DNA from: Ornithomonoglobus_A sp034090805
Lineage (GTDB): Bacteria; Bacillota; Clostridia; UBA1381
Direction: 5' to 3'
Assembly (NCBI GenBank): GCA_034090805.1
Contig: JAXDRV010000038.1
Location: forward strand, 1 to 20,154
Length of the DNA stretch: 20,154 nucleotides
In this document: piece by piece, positions 1 through 6,909 of the stretch
Position numbering within the stretch: position 1 is the stretch's first letter
How the letters are laid out: each line of letters begins with the position of its first letter
Position numbers and translations under genes: made by a program
The notes under the pieces: generated by a model
Databases searched by the model: none
The model's input: only the letters and a program-made list of their open reading frames with translations
Told to the model about the DNA's origin: nothing

Positions 1-147
1 CTCCATTCCGCCGCCCTGCGGCGGCACAAATCATAACGTGGAAAAGACACAAGCAGATTGCCTTCTTGAGGGACGACGGCGTATGTGTATACTCCAAGTC
101 CCGAAAGAAGGTGAGATGCGCAGTGTATTTTTCACGTTAATCCCTCC
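1..147 (-). repeat. Structured 145-bp dispersed repeat, copy 1 (cut by window edge)
   Basis: Matches 14867-15014 over its whole length, with blocks of identity and a variable middle. On the + strand AACGTG (35-40) plus AAAA (42-45) can pair with TTTT (129-132) plus CACGTT (133-138). Inside this, CCTTCTT (61-67) pairs with AAGAAGG (105-111) and GGGAC (70-74) with GTCCC (98-102), around a loop (75-97) conserved in the other copy. A separate GC-rich hairpin lies at about 10-25. Read on the minus strand the element ends in GGCGGAATGGAG at base 1, which looks like a Shine-Dalgarno for a gene lying left of the window. It begins 36 bases after the feoA stop. Confidence 0.75.
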
Positions 148-153
148 AATTTC

Positions 154-169
154 GTTAGATATAACTAAC
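154..169. promoter_or_regulatory. DtxR-like palindrome downstream of the feoA pair
   Basis: GTTAG and CTAAC arms flank a TATA core (GTTAGATATAACTAAC, one mismatched pair), followed at once by a further CTAAC half-site. It shares the GTTAG/CTAAC words with the two palindromes at 696-740. It sits between the second feoA gene and whatever follows left of the window, so an internal iron-responsive control point is possible. I found no well-spaced promoter here. Confidence 0.4.
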
Positions 170-183
170 CTAACATTAAATTT

Positions 184-417
184 TTATTCAATCTCAATCA
201 TTTCGGCGTCCGCTTTTCTCAAGGAAAGCTCATACCCCCTGACGCTCACCTCAATGGGATCTCCTAACGGCGCAGCCTTTCGCAGATACACCTCTACGCC
301 CCTTGTGATACCCATATCCATAATTCTGCGCTTAACTGCGCCCTCACCGTGCAGCTTTACCACCTTCACGGTATCGCCTATTTTTGCCTGTCGAAGTGTT
401 TTCATTTTTATGACCAT
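184..417 (-). CDS. feoA: FeoA-domain protein (second copy)
   Basis: A 77-residue FeoA protein, an SH3-like fold that in characterised systems is an accessory of the FeoB ferrous-iron transporter and acts at the cytoplasmic face of the membrane. The family pattern is visible: a KIGDTVKV-type first strand, the GEGAVKRRIMDMGITRGVEV segment, then APLGDPIEVSVRGYELSLRKADAEMI, the usual glycine-rich G-x-P-x-x-x-x-x-x-G-x-x-x-x-L-R ending. It follows the first feoA by 25 bases, so they are surely cotranscribed. The start at 417 has AAAGGAG only 3 bases upstream, which is tight; an ATG at 405 (MKTLRQAK) is an alternative at about 15 bases. FeoB is not in the window but could lie just left. Confidence 0.9.
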   Translation of the reverse strand: MVIKMKTLRQAKIGDTVKVVKLHGEGAVKRRIMDMGITRGVEVYLRKAAPLGDPIEVSVRGYELSLRKADAEMIEIE

Positions 418-442
418 TAACTCCTTTCATTAATTTCCTTGC

Positions 443-655
443 TTATACCATGATTTTACGTGCCATTTCTTCACTTATTGCAACACGTGCTTCCTTGACG
501 TTCACGATCACATTCCCCCCAAGGGTGCTTATGACCCTGACCGCACCCCCGGCAACAAAGCCGAGATTTTCAAGGTGTCTTTTTACCTGTGGATTACCCC
601 CTACCTTTTTTATAATGTTGTCCTCGCCAACATTCGCAAGCGACAGCGGCATCAT
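443..655 (-). CDS. feoA: FeoA-domain protein (first copy)
   Basis: A roughly 70-residue FeoA-type SH3-like protein. Visible signs are MMPLSLANVGED at the N-terminus, the RHLENLGFVAGGAVRVIS core typical of FeoA (LxxLGxxxGxxVxV), and a C-terminal NVIVNVKEARVAISEEMARKIMV with the conserved A-I-S-x-x-x-A ending. I prefer the start at 655 over an upstream in-frame ATG at 688, because GGAGGTGAGG lies just before 655 and nothing like a ribosome site precedes 688. It leads a feo operon with the second feoA and is controlled by the promoter and palindromes at 696-751. Paired feoA genes are known in Clostridia and may form a heteromer, which is not shown here. Confidence 0.9.
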   Translation of the reverse strand: MMPLSLANVGEDNIIKKVGGNPQVKRHLENLGFVAGGAVRVISTLGGNVIVNVKEARVAISEEMARKIMV

Positions 656-695
656 TTTAAACCTCACCTCCATCGGCAGAGCCGACATAAAATCA

Positions 696-711
696 GTTAG
701 TATTTACTAAC
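696..711. promoter_or_regulatory. Palindromic operator 1, DtxR/IdeR-like
   Basis: Perfect inverted repeat GTTAGTA-TT-TACTAAC. It lies just downstream of the predicted -10 of the feo promoter, in the transcript leader, and shares the TTAG/CTAA words of the known iron-dependent repressor box (TTAGGTTAGNCTAACCTAA type). Confidence 0.55.
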
Positions 712-718
712 CATCATT

Positions 719-740
719 GGTTAGTTTATCATAACTAACC
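719..740. promoter_or_regulatory. Palindromic operator 2 overlapping the feo promoter
   Basis: Perfect 8-bp arms GGTTAGTT and AACTAACC around a 6-base centre. It covers the predicted -10 element and part of the spacer, so bound repressor would block RNA polymerase. Location in front of feoA and the half-site sequence point to an iron-sensing DtxR-family repressor. An MntR-like regulator cannot be excluded. Confidence 0.65.
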
Positions 741-751
741 GATTTTGTCAA
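723..751 (-). promoter_or_regulatory. Sigma-A-type promoter of the feo operon
   Basis: On the minus strand TTGACA (746-751) is a perfect -35. A 17-base spacer leads to TAAACT (723-728), a 4/6 match to the -10. The start of transcription would fall near 715, about 60 bases before the chosen feoA start. Confidence 0.6.
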
Positions 752-787
752 GAGCTTTTAAGAAAATTTTTGAAAAAATTTTAAAAT

Positions 788-860
788 GAAAAAAATCGAT
801 AAATTCAATATCTGTATACGCATGATTGCATTAAGCGCATTTATCCGTTACTTAATGCAA
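788..860 (-). terminator. Possible end of the ECF/corrinoid operon
   Basis: Two nested pairings overlap the stop of the ATPase/S fusion. TGCATTAAG (827-835) pairs with CTTAATGCA (851-859), and GATAAAT (798-804) with ATTTATC (839-845). The second is followed on the minus strand by a run of seven T (789-795). Stems are AT-rich and the second encloses a large loop, so this is a weak terminator call. Confidence 0.35.
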
Positions 861-3466
861 TCCGTAAGTCCGTATTTAACCTTTACCCTTTCGAGCTTAT
901 CCGTCATCGGCTCTGCGGCAAACCACAAGAAAAATACCGTTGACGCTGCGTGTATCAAATCAAACGGCAGTCCCGTTATCCATGACGATACAATCATCGG
1001 CAGAGTTGGATTTTCCTGCCACATTATAACCGATGCGGGATTAATTATTCCGCCGTATATCACAAGCACTGCAAAAAAGCCGAATATACAGAGCGATGTT
1101 TTTGTTTTTTTGCGGTTTGCGAAAATCAGACCGCTCACAAAACCGATAATTCCGAACGCAAGCATCTGCCACGGTGTCCATGGTCCCTGTCCGAAAAAGA
1201 AATTTGACACAAATGCCGTTACTGCGCCGGTGAGAAACCCCGCTTCTGCACCGAAGCATATCCCTGTAATTATCACGACCGCCGCAACCGGCTTGAACTG
1301 CGGCAGCATAAAAAACGCCGCACGTCCGGCAACTCCGACCGCACACAGCACGCTTATAATCACAAGCTCCCTCGCCCGTGGTTTTCTGCTTTCAAACGCA
1401 GCCGCAAAGGGTATCAGCGTTTCAAGTATAATAAGCATACTTATAAAATAATATTTTCTGTCCTCCAAATAATACATTCCGAAAAATATCGTCAGCGGCA
1501 CGACAGCAAGCACAGCAGCCGCGGCAACGGCAGTATGCTTTTTTGTTCCCGGTATATTTTTTACTCCTATCTCCCTTTTCGGCAGCAGACATAACAGACT
1601 TCCTCCCGCCTCAAAAATCGTCAGCAGCTGCATAAGCCACGAATACCGATCCGTCCTTTTCCATATCACGCAGGTCAATACGAACAATACCGCAAACACA
1701 ATCCCTGCGATAACCGCCGCAGGTGAGCGTCTTTTCGGTGCTGCTTCATTTTCCGTGCTGCTTTCTCTGCAATCGCACGGTACGGAAATTATGCTCCGTT
1801 CACGCTTTTTCGGCTCTTTTCCGCACGCACGCAGCACATCGTCCGCAAGCACCGCCTTAGGCAAAACGGTTCTCGCCATTCTGTTTGCGGAGGTGGTGTA
1901 AAAGCTTTTTCCCGCAAAAAATCCCCTCGGCTCTCCCTCCGAGGCTATGCCGCCGTCAAATACAAGCGCACATCTGTCGGCATATTCGGCACAAAATTCC
2001 AAATCGTGCGACACCATAATAATTGTCGTTCCATTTTCCTTCAGACCGATGAGAATATCTGCGAATATCTGCTTAAAATGTGCGTCAAGTCCCTTTGTCG
2101 GCTCGTCAAGCAGCAGGATTTTCGGAGCTGCAAGCAGCACCTTCGCAAACGCCGCCATCTGCTGCTCGCCGCCGGACAAATCGTACGGATGACGCTCAAG
2201 CAAACCCCCTATGCGGCATACCTCCGCAATCTCACGTATACGTGCGTCACGCTCTGCGGGCGGCAAATCCGAAAGCATTTCCTCAAGCTCCCGCCGCACC
2301 GATTTTTTCACAAAAAGCGACTGCGGATTTTGCGGCAGAGCTCCGATAACGCCGCCGTACAGCTTGTCCGTTTCGGAAATGCTTTTACCGTTTATCAGTA
2401 TTTTTCCTCTTTTCGGAGAGTTGATTCCGCTTATGAGCGAAAGCATCGTCGTTTTCCCGGCTCCGTTTCCGCCGACTGCCGCAAACAGCTCGCCTCTGTT
2501 TATTTTAACGCTCATGCCACGTATCACATCGCTCTCGCCTCCCCCGTATCCGAACCATACGTCCCTCATTTCAACGACAGCCTGAGCAGATGTTTTTTTC
2601 TCATCGGACGGCGCAAAATCTGTATTGATATTATGATTTTGAGCATACGTTTCCAACCGCAGCCTACCCTCTCTTACCGTAACGGGACATTCCAAGCCAC
2701 TCTCAAGCACTCCGAAAATCCTCATCGGCGCAGGCAGTGCCGCACACATATCGATTTCCGACCTCATCAATTCCGCTCCAACCTCGGACGGCACTCCGTC
2801 TGCCGTTATCCGTCCGTCCTCAATGACAATAACCCTGTCCGAAATCGGGAAAGCCTCCCCAAGCCTATGCTCCGAAATAATTACGGTTGTACCCAATTCC
2901 CTGTTTATCTTCTCAAGCGTTTTCAGAAATTCCTCCGCAGCAATCGGATCGAGTCGGCTTGTCGGCTCGTCAAGGATAAGCACAGACGGCTGCATCGCCA
3001 TTACGGACGCAAGAGTTAAAATCTGCTTCTGACCGCCGGAAAGCTCCGTGACTTTTTTGTGAAACCACGTCTGAATACCGAAAAACGAGGCTGTTTCCCC
3101 CACCCTCGCTCTGATTTCGGGCGTTGAAAATCCAAGACTTTCCAATCCGAACGCAAGCTCGTGCCACACCTTGTCGGTGACAATCTGATTGTCGGGACTT
3201 TGCATTACAAAGCCTATCCCCGCCGCCTGCGTGCGCTCGTCCGCTTCCGAAAGCGGCTTGCCCATAAAAGATATTTCACCATCACGCTTGCCGCACGGCG
3301 CAAGCGTTGACTTTAAAAGCCGAAGGAGAGTTGTTTTCCCGCAGCCCGATTTTCCGCAAATCGTAATAAATTCGCCCTGTTCTATGTCAATATCAATACC
3401 GTCAAGAGCCTTTTTGTTCTCGCCGGGATATGTAAAGCTAAGATTTTTTATACTGTAGTTTTTCAT
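848..3466 (-). CDS. ECF transporter: two ATPase domains fused to a membrane S-like domain
   Basis: An 872-residue single-chain energy-coupling-factor transporter subunit. First ABC domain (about 1-235): Walker A GKSGCGKT at 38-45, signature LSGGQ at 142-146, Walker B LILDEP near 163-168, switch His at 200. Second ABC domain (about 297-525): Walker A GGNGAGKT near 332-339, LSGGE at 430-434, LLLDEP at 451-456, switch His at 487. Both sites look intact. After a hydrophilic linker, residues about 580-850 hold roughly ten hydrophobic segments. The last six (about 697-850) resemble an ECF S component (substrate-binding membrane subunit); the first four are extra. The partner T component is 37 bases upstream in the same operon. 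Corrinoid is the likely substrate because a cobalamin riboswitch heads the operon; the sequence alone does not fix it. AGGGGATTAAA precedes the ATG. Fusion of A-A' to S is unusual. Confidence 0.88.
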   Translation of the reverse strand: MKNYSIKNLSFTYPGENKKALDGIDIDIEQGEFITICGKSGCGKTTLLRLLKSTLAPCGKRDGEISFMGKPLSEADERTQAAGIGFVMQSPDNQIVTDKVWHELAFGLESLGFSTPEIRARVGETASFFGIQTWFHKKVTELSGGQKQILTLASVMAMQPSVLILDEPTSRLDPIAAEEFLKTLEKINRELGTTVIISEHRLGEAFPISDRVIVIEDGRITADGVPSEVGAELMRSEIDMCAALPAPMRIFGVLESGLECPVTVREGRLRLETYAQNHNINTDFAPSDEKKTSAQAVVEMRDVWFGYGGGESDVIRGMSVKINRGELFAAVGGNGAGKTTMLSLISGINSPKRGKILINGKSISETDKLYGGVIGALPQNPQSLFVKKSVRRELEEMLSDLPPAERDARIREIAEVCRIGGLLERHPYDLSGGEQQMAAFAKVLLAAPKILLLDEPTKGLDAHFKQIFADILIGLKENGTTIIMVSHDLEFCAEYADRCALVFDGGIASEGEPRGFFAGKSFYTTSANRMARTVLPKAVLADDVLRACGKEPKKRERSIISVPCDCRESSTENEAAPKRRSPAAVIAGIVFAVLFVLTCVIWKRTDRYSWLMQLLTIFEAGGSLLCLLPKREIGVKNIPGTKKHTAVAAAAVLAVVPLTIFFGMYYLEDRKYYFISMLIILETLIPFAAAFESRKPRARELVIISVLCAVGVAGRAAFFMLPQFKPVAAVVIITGICFGAEAGFLTGAVTAFVSNFFFGQGPWTPWQMLAFGIIGFVSGLIFANRKKTKTSLCIFGFFAVLVIYGGIINPASVIMWQENPTLPMIVSSWITGLPFDLIHAASTVFFLWFAAEPMTDKLERVKVKYGLTDCIK

Positions 3467-3477
3467 TTTAATCCCCT

Positions 3478-3505
3478 ATTCCACCGCCCTGCGGCGGCAC
3501 AAATT
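3478..3505 (-). repeat. Short hairpin module before the ATPase/S fusion gene
   Basis: ACCGCC-CTGC-GGCGGC hairpin with flanks ATTCC and ACAAAT, matching the end module of the 145-bp repeat (1-32 and 14873-14900). It fills the gap between the ecfT stop and the AGGGG ribosome site of the next gene. Confidence 0.7.
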
Positions 3506-4349
3506 AAATGCCGAAAAGCGGCATTATGCACAGCAGTGCATACGCCGCAAACACACTCCCCGCAAACGGACTTAACTCCGCTCCTACCGCAACGGGAAAA
3601 TATTTAAAATACATTCCCCCGTTTGCTCCTCCGATAATCACATATATCGCCAAAATCAACACAGCCGCAAGAGCCGCCGCATCGTCCTTTGCGAATTTGA
3701 ATATCGAAAACGATGTTCGCCCTCTGAGTCCGTATCCACGCGATCTCATACTTTCCGATTTTTCTATTGAATTTTCCAGTGCCCATGTCATCATCGCTGA
3801 CAGAATAGTAAGTCCGTTTTTTGCACGCTGCACAATACTGCCGCCGTGCGCTCCTCGTCCGATACATTTTTGCGCGTTCGCCGTCACCTTAAGCTGCTCC
3901 GTAAATTCGGGTACAAATCTGAGTGTCATGGACAGTATCAGCGATATTGACGGCATTATCCGTCCGAAAAGATATATCAGCTTGTCGCTCGTCATAACTG
4001 CGTTAAAGCAGGAAAACCAGCACATCACACTGCCGATCATAGCCGCTGCGGCAAATCCGTATACAACGGATTCCAAAGTCAGCGGATTTCCGTTCGGGAA
4101 ATACGCAAGTATTGTCGCTCCCTCATGATTAAAAAGCGGATTTATCAATGCTGCCGCAAGCATGACGGGAGCCATACGCCGCAATCCCTTAAGTGCCGCA
4201 CCGCCGCCGTTAATCAGTACAGAGCAGACAAATCCGCCCGCAAGCGACGCCCCCAGACAAATCGGGTGCATAAACACACACGAAAATACAATCACAATCG
4301 CAAAATATGCAAAGCTTACAATCGGGTGACAATCCCGTAATCCAAGCAT
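3504..4349 (-). CDS. ecfT: ECF transporter T component (EcfT)
   Basis: A 281-residue membrane protein of the EcfT/CbiQ family, the scaffold joining the ATPases to the S component. Several hydrophobic segments occupy the first 150 and last 50 residues. The long cytoplasmic coupling region carries two Arg-Gly motifs, ANAQKCIGRG near 157-166 and SESMRSRGYG near 198-207, which are the helices that dock into the ATPase grooves in this family. I start at 4349 because AAGGGAG lies 6 bases upstream. Ten further in-frame residues upstream (MPHGGGRESK) are encoded by the short repeat module and are probably not translated. It is followed closely by the fused ATPase/S gene, completing a transporter in two polypeptides. 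Confidence 0.9.
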   Translation of the reverse strand: MLGLRDCHPIVSFAYFAIVIVFSCVFMHPICLGASLAGGFVCSVLINGGGAALKGLRRMAPVMLAAALINPLFNHEGATILAYFPNGNPLTLESVVYGFAAAAMIGSVMCWFSCFNAVMTSDKLIYLFGRIMPSISLILSMTLRFVPEFTEQLKVTANAQKCIGRGAHGGSIVQRAKNGLTILSAMMTWALENSIEKSESMRSRGYGLRGRTSFSIFKFAKDDAAALAAVLILAIYVIIGGANGGMYFKYFPVAVGAELSPFAGSVFAAYALLCIMPLFGI

Positions 4350-4359
4350 TTTACTCTCC

Positions 4360-4385
4360 CTTCCGCCGCCGTGCGGCACAAATTT
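4360..4385 (-). repeat. Short hairpin module before ecfT
   Basis: Shortened copy of the repeat end module: on the minus strand TTTGTGCCGC-ACG-GCGGCGGAA, running directly into the GGGAG ribosome site of ecfT. The stem is GCCGC/GCGGC, three bases shorter than in the other copies. Confidence 0.6.
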
Positions 4386-4431
4386 GAAAATAAGCTATTC
4401 CGCAAACGAACAGCGGCTGCTCCATTTTCGC

Positions 4432-5292
4432 TTACGGTTCAGGCTTTGTGAGATCGCACGTGTAAATCCACTCCACCCTGTCGCCCTCCTTAAGGCGGTA
4501 TTTTGAACAGCCGTAATTCGGGAATACTCCGTTTACCCTGTACGTCCAGCCGGACAGCTCGCCGCAGTCAAATTCGTATATATTGGCGATTCCCTCGATA
4601 TATGCGCTGCCGTAGGCGGGGGTATTCACAAACTCCAGATGTATTTTGTTCTTTTTCATCTCACGCACAAGCAGATTAAATACGCTTTCTCCCTCGTAAA
4701 AGCTTACCGTGCTTTCCTTAAAAATCACTCCGTCCTCCGGGATAAGGCTTCGCTTTTCGGGCGCAAGCTGCGGCATTCTGCCGAGTATCTCGCCGCACGT
4801 GACGGACATCGTACAGGTGAGTGCCTTATCCGAAGCCTCCGTATCTCCGCTCATCGGCGGCGGGATTTTCTCCGCTTGACTGCCGGAAAATATTTCCGTT
4901 TCCGTACCGAAATGCTCCTGAGGTGCTTGGTCATGGTGATTATCCTCGTTAGAAGTCGGTTCCGCAGTATGCGGCTGCTCCGTCACTTGCTGCGGCTGAG
5001 CCGTTGCCTTGACAGCCTTTGCGACAGCCGTTGATGACGGTTTTTCCGACGGTTTTTCCGTTGGCTTTTCGGACGGTTTTTCGGACGGAGCCTCAGACCG
5101 GGAGGGCTTTGGGGTGTGCGTTTCCGATATTTCCGCATTCTCCGCAGGACGGAGCTGACTTTCGCCGCTTTTCGGAGCATCAGAACCCCAAAAGAAAGCA
5201 AAAGCCAAAACCGCCGCCACACCGACCGCAGCCGCCGCCTTACAGATAATATCGTATCTGACAAAGTTATTTCCGTCCTTACGGTTAAACAA
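4432..5292 (-). CDS. Membrane-tethered DUF4430 (transcobalamin-like) protein
   Basis: About 286 residues. An N-terminal basic stretch and one hydrophobic segment (about 17-36) form a signal anchor or uncleaved signal. A hydrophilic extracellular linker follows (about 40-155), with tandem SEKP/TEKP repeats then Gln/Glu/His-rich sequence. The C-terminal DUF4430 domain (about 158-282) shows CTMSVTC near its start and the family's late motif GWTYRVNGVFPNYGCSKYRL...GDRVEWIYT. DUF4430 is related to the C-terminal beta domain of intrinsic factor and transcobalamin. Unlike its two upstream neighbours it has no SLH repeats, so it should sit at the membrane, next to the ECF importer encoded downstream. 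Start is uncertain: AAGGGG suits a TTG at 5292 (8 bases) or 5295, while a GTG at 5301 overlaps the ribosome site. A handoff role is inference. Confidence 0.85.
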   Translation of the reverse strand: MFNRKDGNNFVRYDIICKAAAAVGVAAVLAFAFFWGSDAPKSGESQLRPAENAEISETHTPKPSRSEAPSEKPSEKPTEKPSEKPSSTAVAKAVKATAQPQQVTEQPHTAEPTSNEDNHHDQAPQEHFGTETEIFSGSQAEKIPPPMSGDTEASDKALTCTMSVTCGEILGRMPQLAPEKRSLIPEDGVIFKESTVSFYEGESVFNLLVREMKKNKIHLEFVNTPAYGSAYIEGIANIYEFDCGELSGWTYRVNGVFPNYGCSKYRLKEGDRVEWIYTCDLTKPEP

Positions 5293-5325
5293 CAAAATCA
5301 CCCCTTAAAATTTGTTTTTCACTCT

Positions 5326-6891
5326 CTACAGCAATTGTGCCGCAACAAGCATATTGTACAGCATTTCTGCAATTTCCGCTCTCGTCACGTGTTCCTTCGG
5401 CTTTATTTCCAAAGGCTCATCGGAAAGTATTCCGCTTTGAACACAGAACGCCAACGGCTTCAACGCCCAGTCCGACACTTTGACATAATCCGAAAATCCC
5501 GCAAGTATATCACGCGCCGCATTTTCAGCCGTATTCATTCCGCAAAGACCTGCTGCTCTCGCAGTCATTGCCGCAGCCTCCTCACGTGTGATCGTTCCGT
5601 TTGGGCAAAACTCCGTTTCCGATACTCCGTTCACGATTCCGCAGTCATACGCCGTATTCACATAGCCGTAAAACCAGTCGCTCTCCGTCACATCGTCAAA
5701 ATATGCTCCCGCACTTTCCGAAAGTCCCAGTCCACGTACCGTTATTGCGGCAAATTCCGCTCTCGTCATTGTCGCATTCGGCTCAAATGCGTTTTCCGTT
5801 TTTCCGTTTATTATATTTCTTTCCGCAAGTGCCTCTATCGCCGCCTTGCTTTTGCTGTCGGAAATATCGCTGAATGTTCTGCCGGGTGATACGATCGGCA
5901 TTTTGTTTGCGGATATTTCTTTAGTATTCGGTGCAGTGTCGCTCATGCGGTATAGGCTGCTTTTTCCCTCGTCCGCTCTTTTTGCCGCCGCAAGTGCGTA
6001 AAAGCACTGCTCCGTCGACATGAGATTTACATCTTCCTCTGCGGGCGTATGCCTAAAGCCGCCGCCGTTTACGTAAAAGCTCATCATTGCGTCAAGTACG
6101 GTATTCCCGTTTTTAACAAATCTGCCGTCCGTCAACGGTATTCCTAATTCGCACATTGCGGTAAGCACCTGCGCACAGCTTTCCGAGTTTTCAGTGCCGC
6201 CGTTTGTAAATGCGCCGTTTTCCGTCTGATTGAGTGACAGAAATTCCACAGCACTGCTGACAGCCGCCGAAACGTCCTCTCTGTCCGTATATTTCGCAAG
6301 CGCCTGAAGTGCCATTGCCGTAGCGTCAGGGTCTGATTTTTCGCCTGCCATTGCCCAGCCGCCGTCTGCCAGATGGCGGTCAAGTATATTCTTTATGTAA
6401 AGCTCCCTCGTTGCCTGAACTGCGGCGGAGGTGTTAATCGGAATTTCATATCCGCCGCTGTCAAGAGCGGTCAATGCCCATATCGAGCCGTTTATGCCCT
6501 GCCGAACCGTTTTTTCATAATCACCGAGCGGCATCAGCAAATTATATCCGCCGATGTCCGACGGATTTTGACCGATTGCCGTCAGTGCAAGTATAACTCT
6601 CGAATACTCCGTATATTTTACGCCGTGAAGCACGCCGCTGACAGATTTTATATACTCGGCGGCATTATCACGGTATTTTTCATAATAGCCATCGGGAACC
6701 TCCGCATCGCTTCTCGCCAGTCCCATAACCGTCCAGTCACCTCCGACAGAGCCAATCTGCGGCTCCGGGGAGGTATTCATCAAATACTCTGCCGTTTCGG
6801 TCAATGCAGCCGCTGTGTCAAAAGCCGACGCACTGATTCCGAAAAGCATTGCAAAAATCAAAAATACCGAAAGCTGTTTTTTAAATTTCAT
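5326..6891 (-). CDS. SLH-anchored alpha/alpha-toroid protein, transcobalamin barrel-like
   Basis: A 521-residue exported protein. A signal peptide covers about 1-23 (KKQLSVFLIFAMLFGISASA). Residues about 26-310 are a helical-repeat domain of the prenyltransferase/squalene-cyclase alpha/alpha-barrel type. Repeated motifs include YSRVILALTAIGQNP, GSIWALTALDSGG, DGGWAMAGEKSDPDATAMALQAL, NGAFTNGGTENSESCAQVLTAM and NGGGFRH...STEQCFYALAA. The N-terminal B12-binding domain of intrinsic factor and transcobalamin has this fold and similar repeats. Three SLH repeats follow (about 339-390, 397-449, 466-517) and should bind secondary cell-wall polymer. The gene is 18 bases downstream of the DUF4430/SLH giant and 25 upstream of the DUF4430 tether. 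GTGGAG precedes the ATG. No prenyltransferase role is likely outside the cell. Corrinoid binding is inferred from fold plus riboswitch context. Confidence 0.85.
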   Translation of the reverse strand: MKFKKQLSVFLIFAMLFGISASAFDTAAALTETAEYLMNTSPEPQIGSVGGDWTVMGLARSDAEVPDGYYEKYRDNAAEYIKSVSGVLHGVKYTEYSRVILALTAIGQNPSDIGGYNLLMPLGDYEKTVRQGINGSIWALTALDSGGYEIPINTSAAVQATRELYIKNILDRHLADGGWAMAGEKSDPDATAMALQALAKYTDREDVSAAVSSAVEFLSLNQTENGAFTNGGTENSESCAQVLTAMCELGIPLTDGRFVKNGNTVLDAMMSFYVNGGGFRHTPAEEDVNLMSTEQCFYALAAAKRADEGKSSLYRMSDTAPNTKEISANKMPIVSPGRTFSDISDSKSKAAIEALAERNIINGKTENAFEPNATMTRAEFAAITVRGLGLSESAGAYFDDVTESDWFYGYVNTAYDCGIVNGVSETEFCPNGTITREEAAAMTARAAGLCGMNTAENAARDILAGFSDYVKVSDWALKPLAFCVQSGILSDEPLEIKPKEHVTRAEIAEMLYNMLVAAQLL

Positions 6892-6909
6892 GATTTTTCA
6901 CTCCACATT

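Noticed and set aside
31..135. Small minus-strand frame in the 145-bp repeat, GTG start behind GGAGGG (34 residues); partner at 14813-15004
   Set aside because: Both copies have a plausible ribosome site and begin alike (VKN..RIS), but an indel shifts the frame afterwards so the peptides diverge, while base pairing is retained. Selection on structure explains this better than a leader peptide.
1..183. Start of feoB inside the window
   Set aside because: No coding frame with G-protein motifs is present on the minus strand here. The stretch is the structured repeat plus an operator-like palindrome; any feoB must lie to the left.
2006..3019. Long open frame on the + strand (337 codons) opposite the ATPase domains
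   Set aside because: It is antisense to clear Walker and signature motifs, its translation is rich in Arg/His/Cys without family signs, and no ribosome site precedes it.
5326..6891. Prenyltransferase or terpene cyclase activity for the toroid protein
   Set aside because: It has a signal peptide and three SLH repeats, so it is outside the cell, and no DXDD-type cyclase motif is seen.
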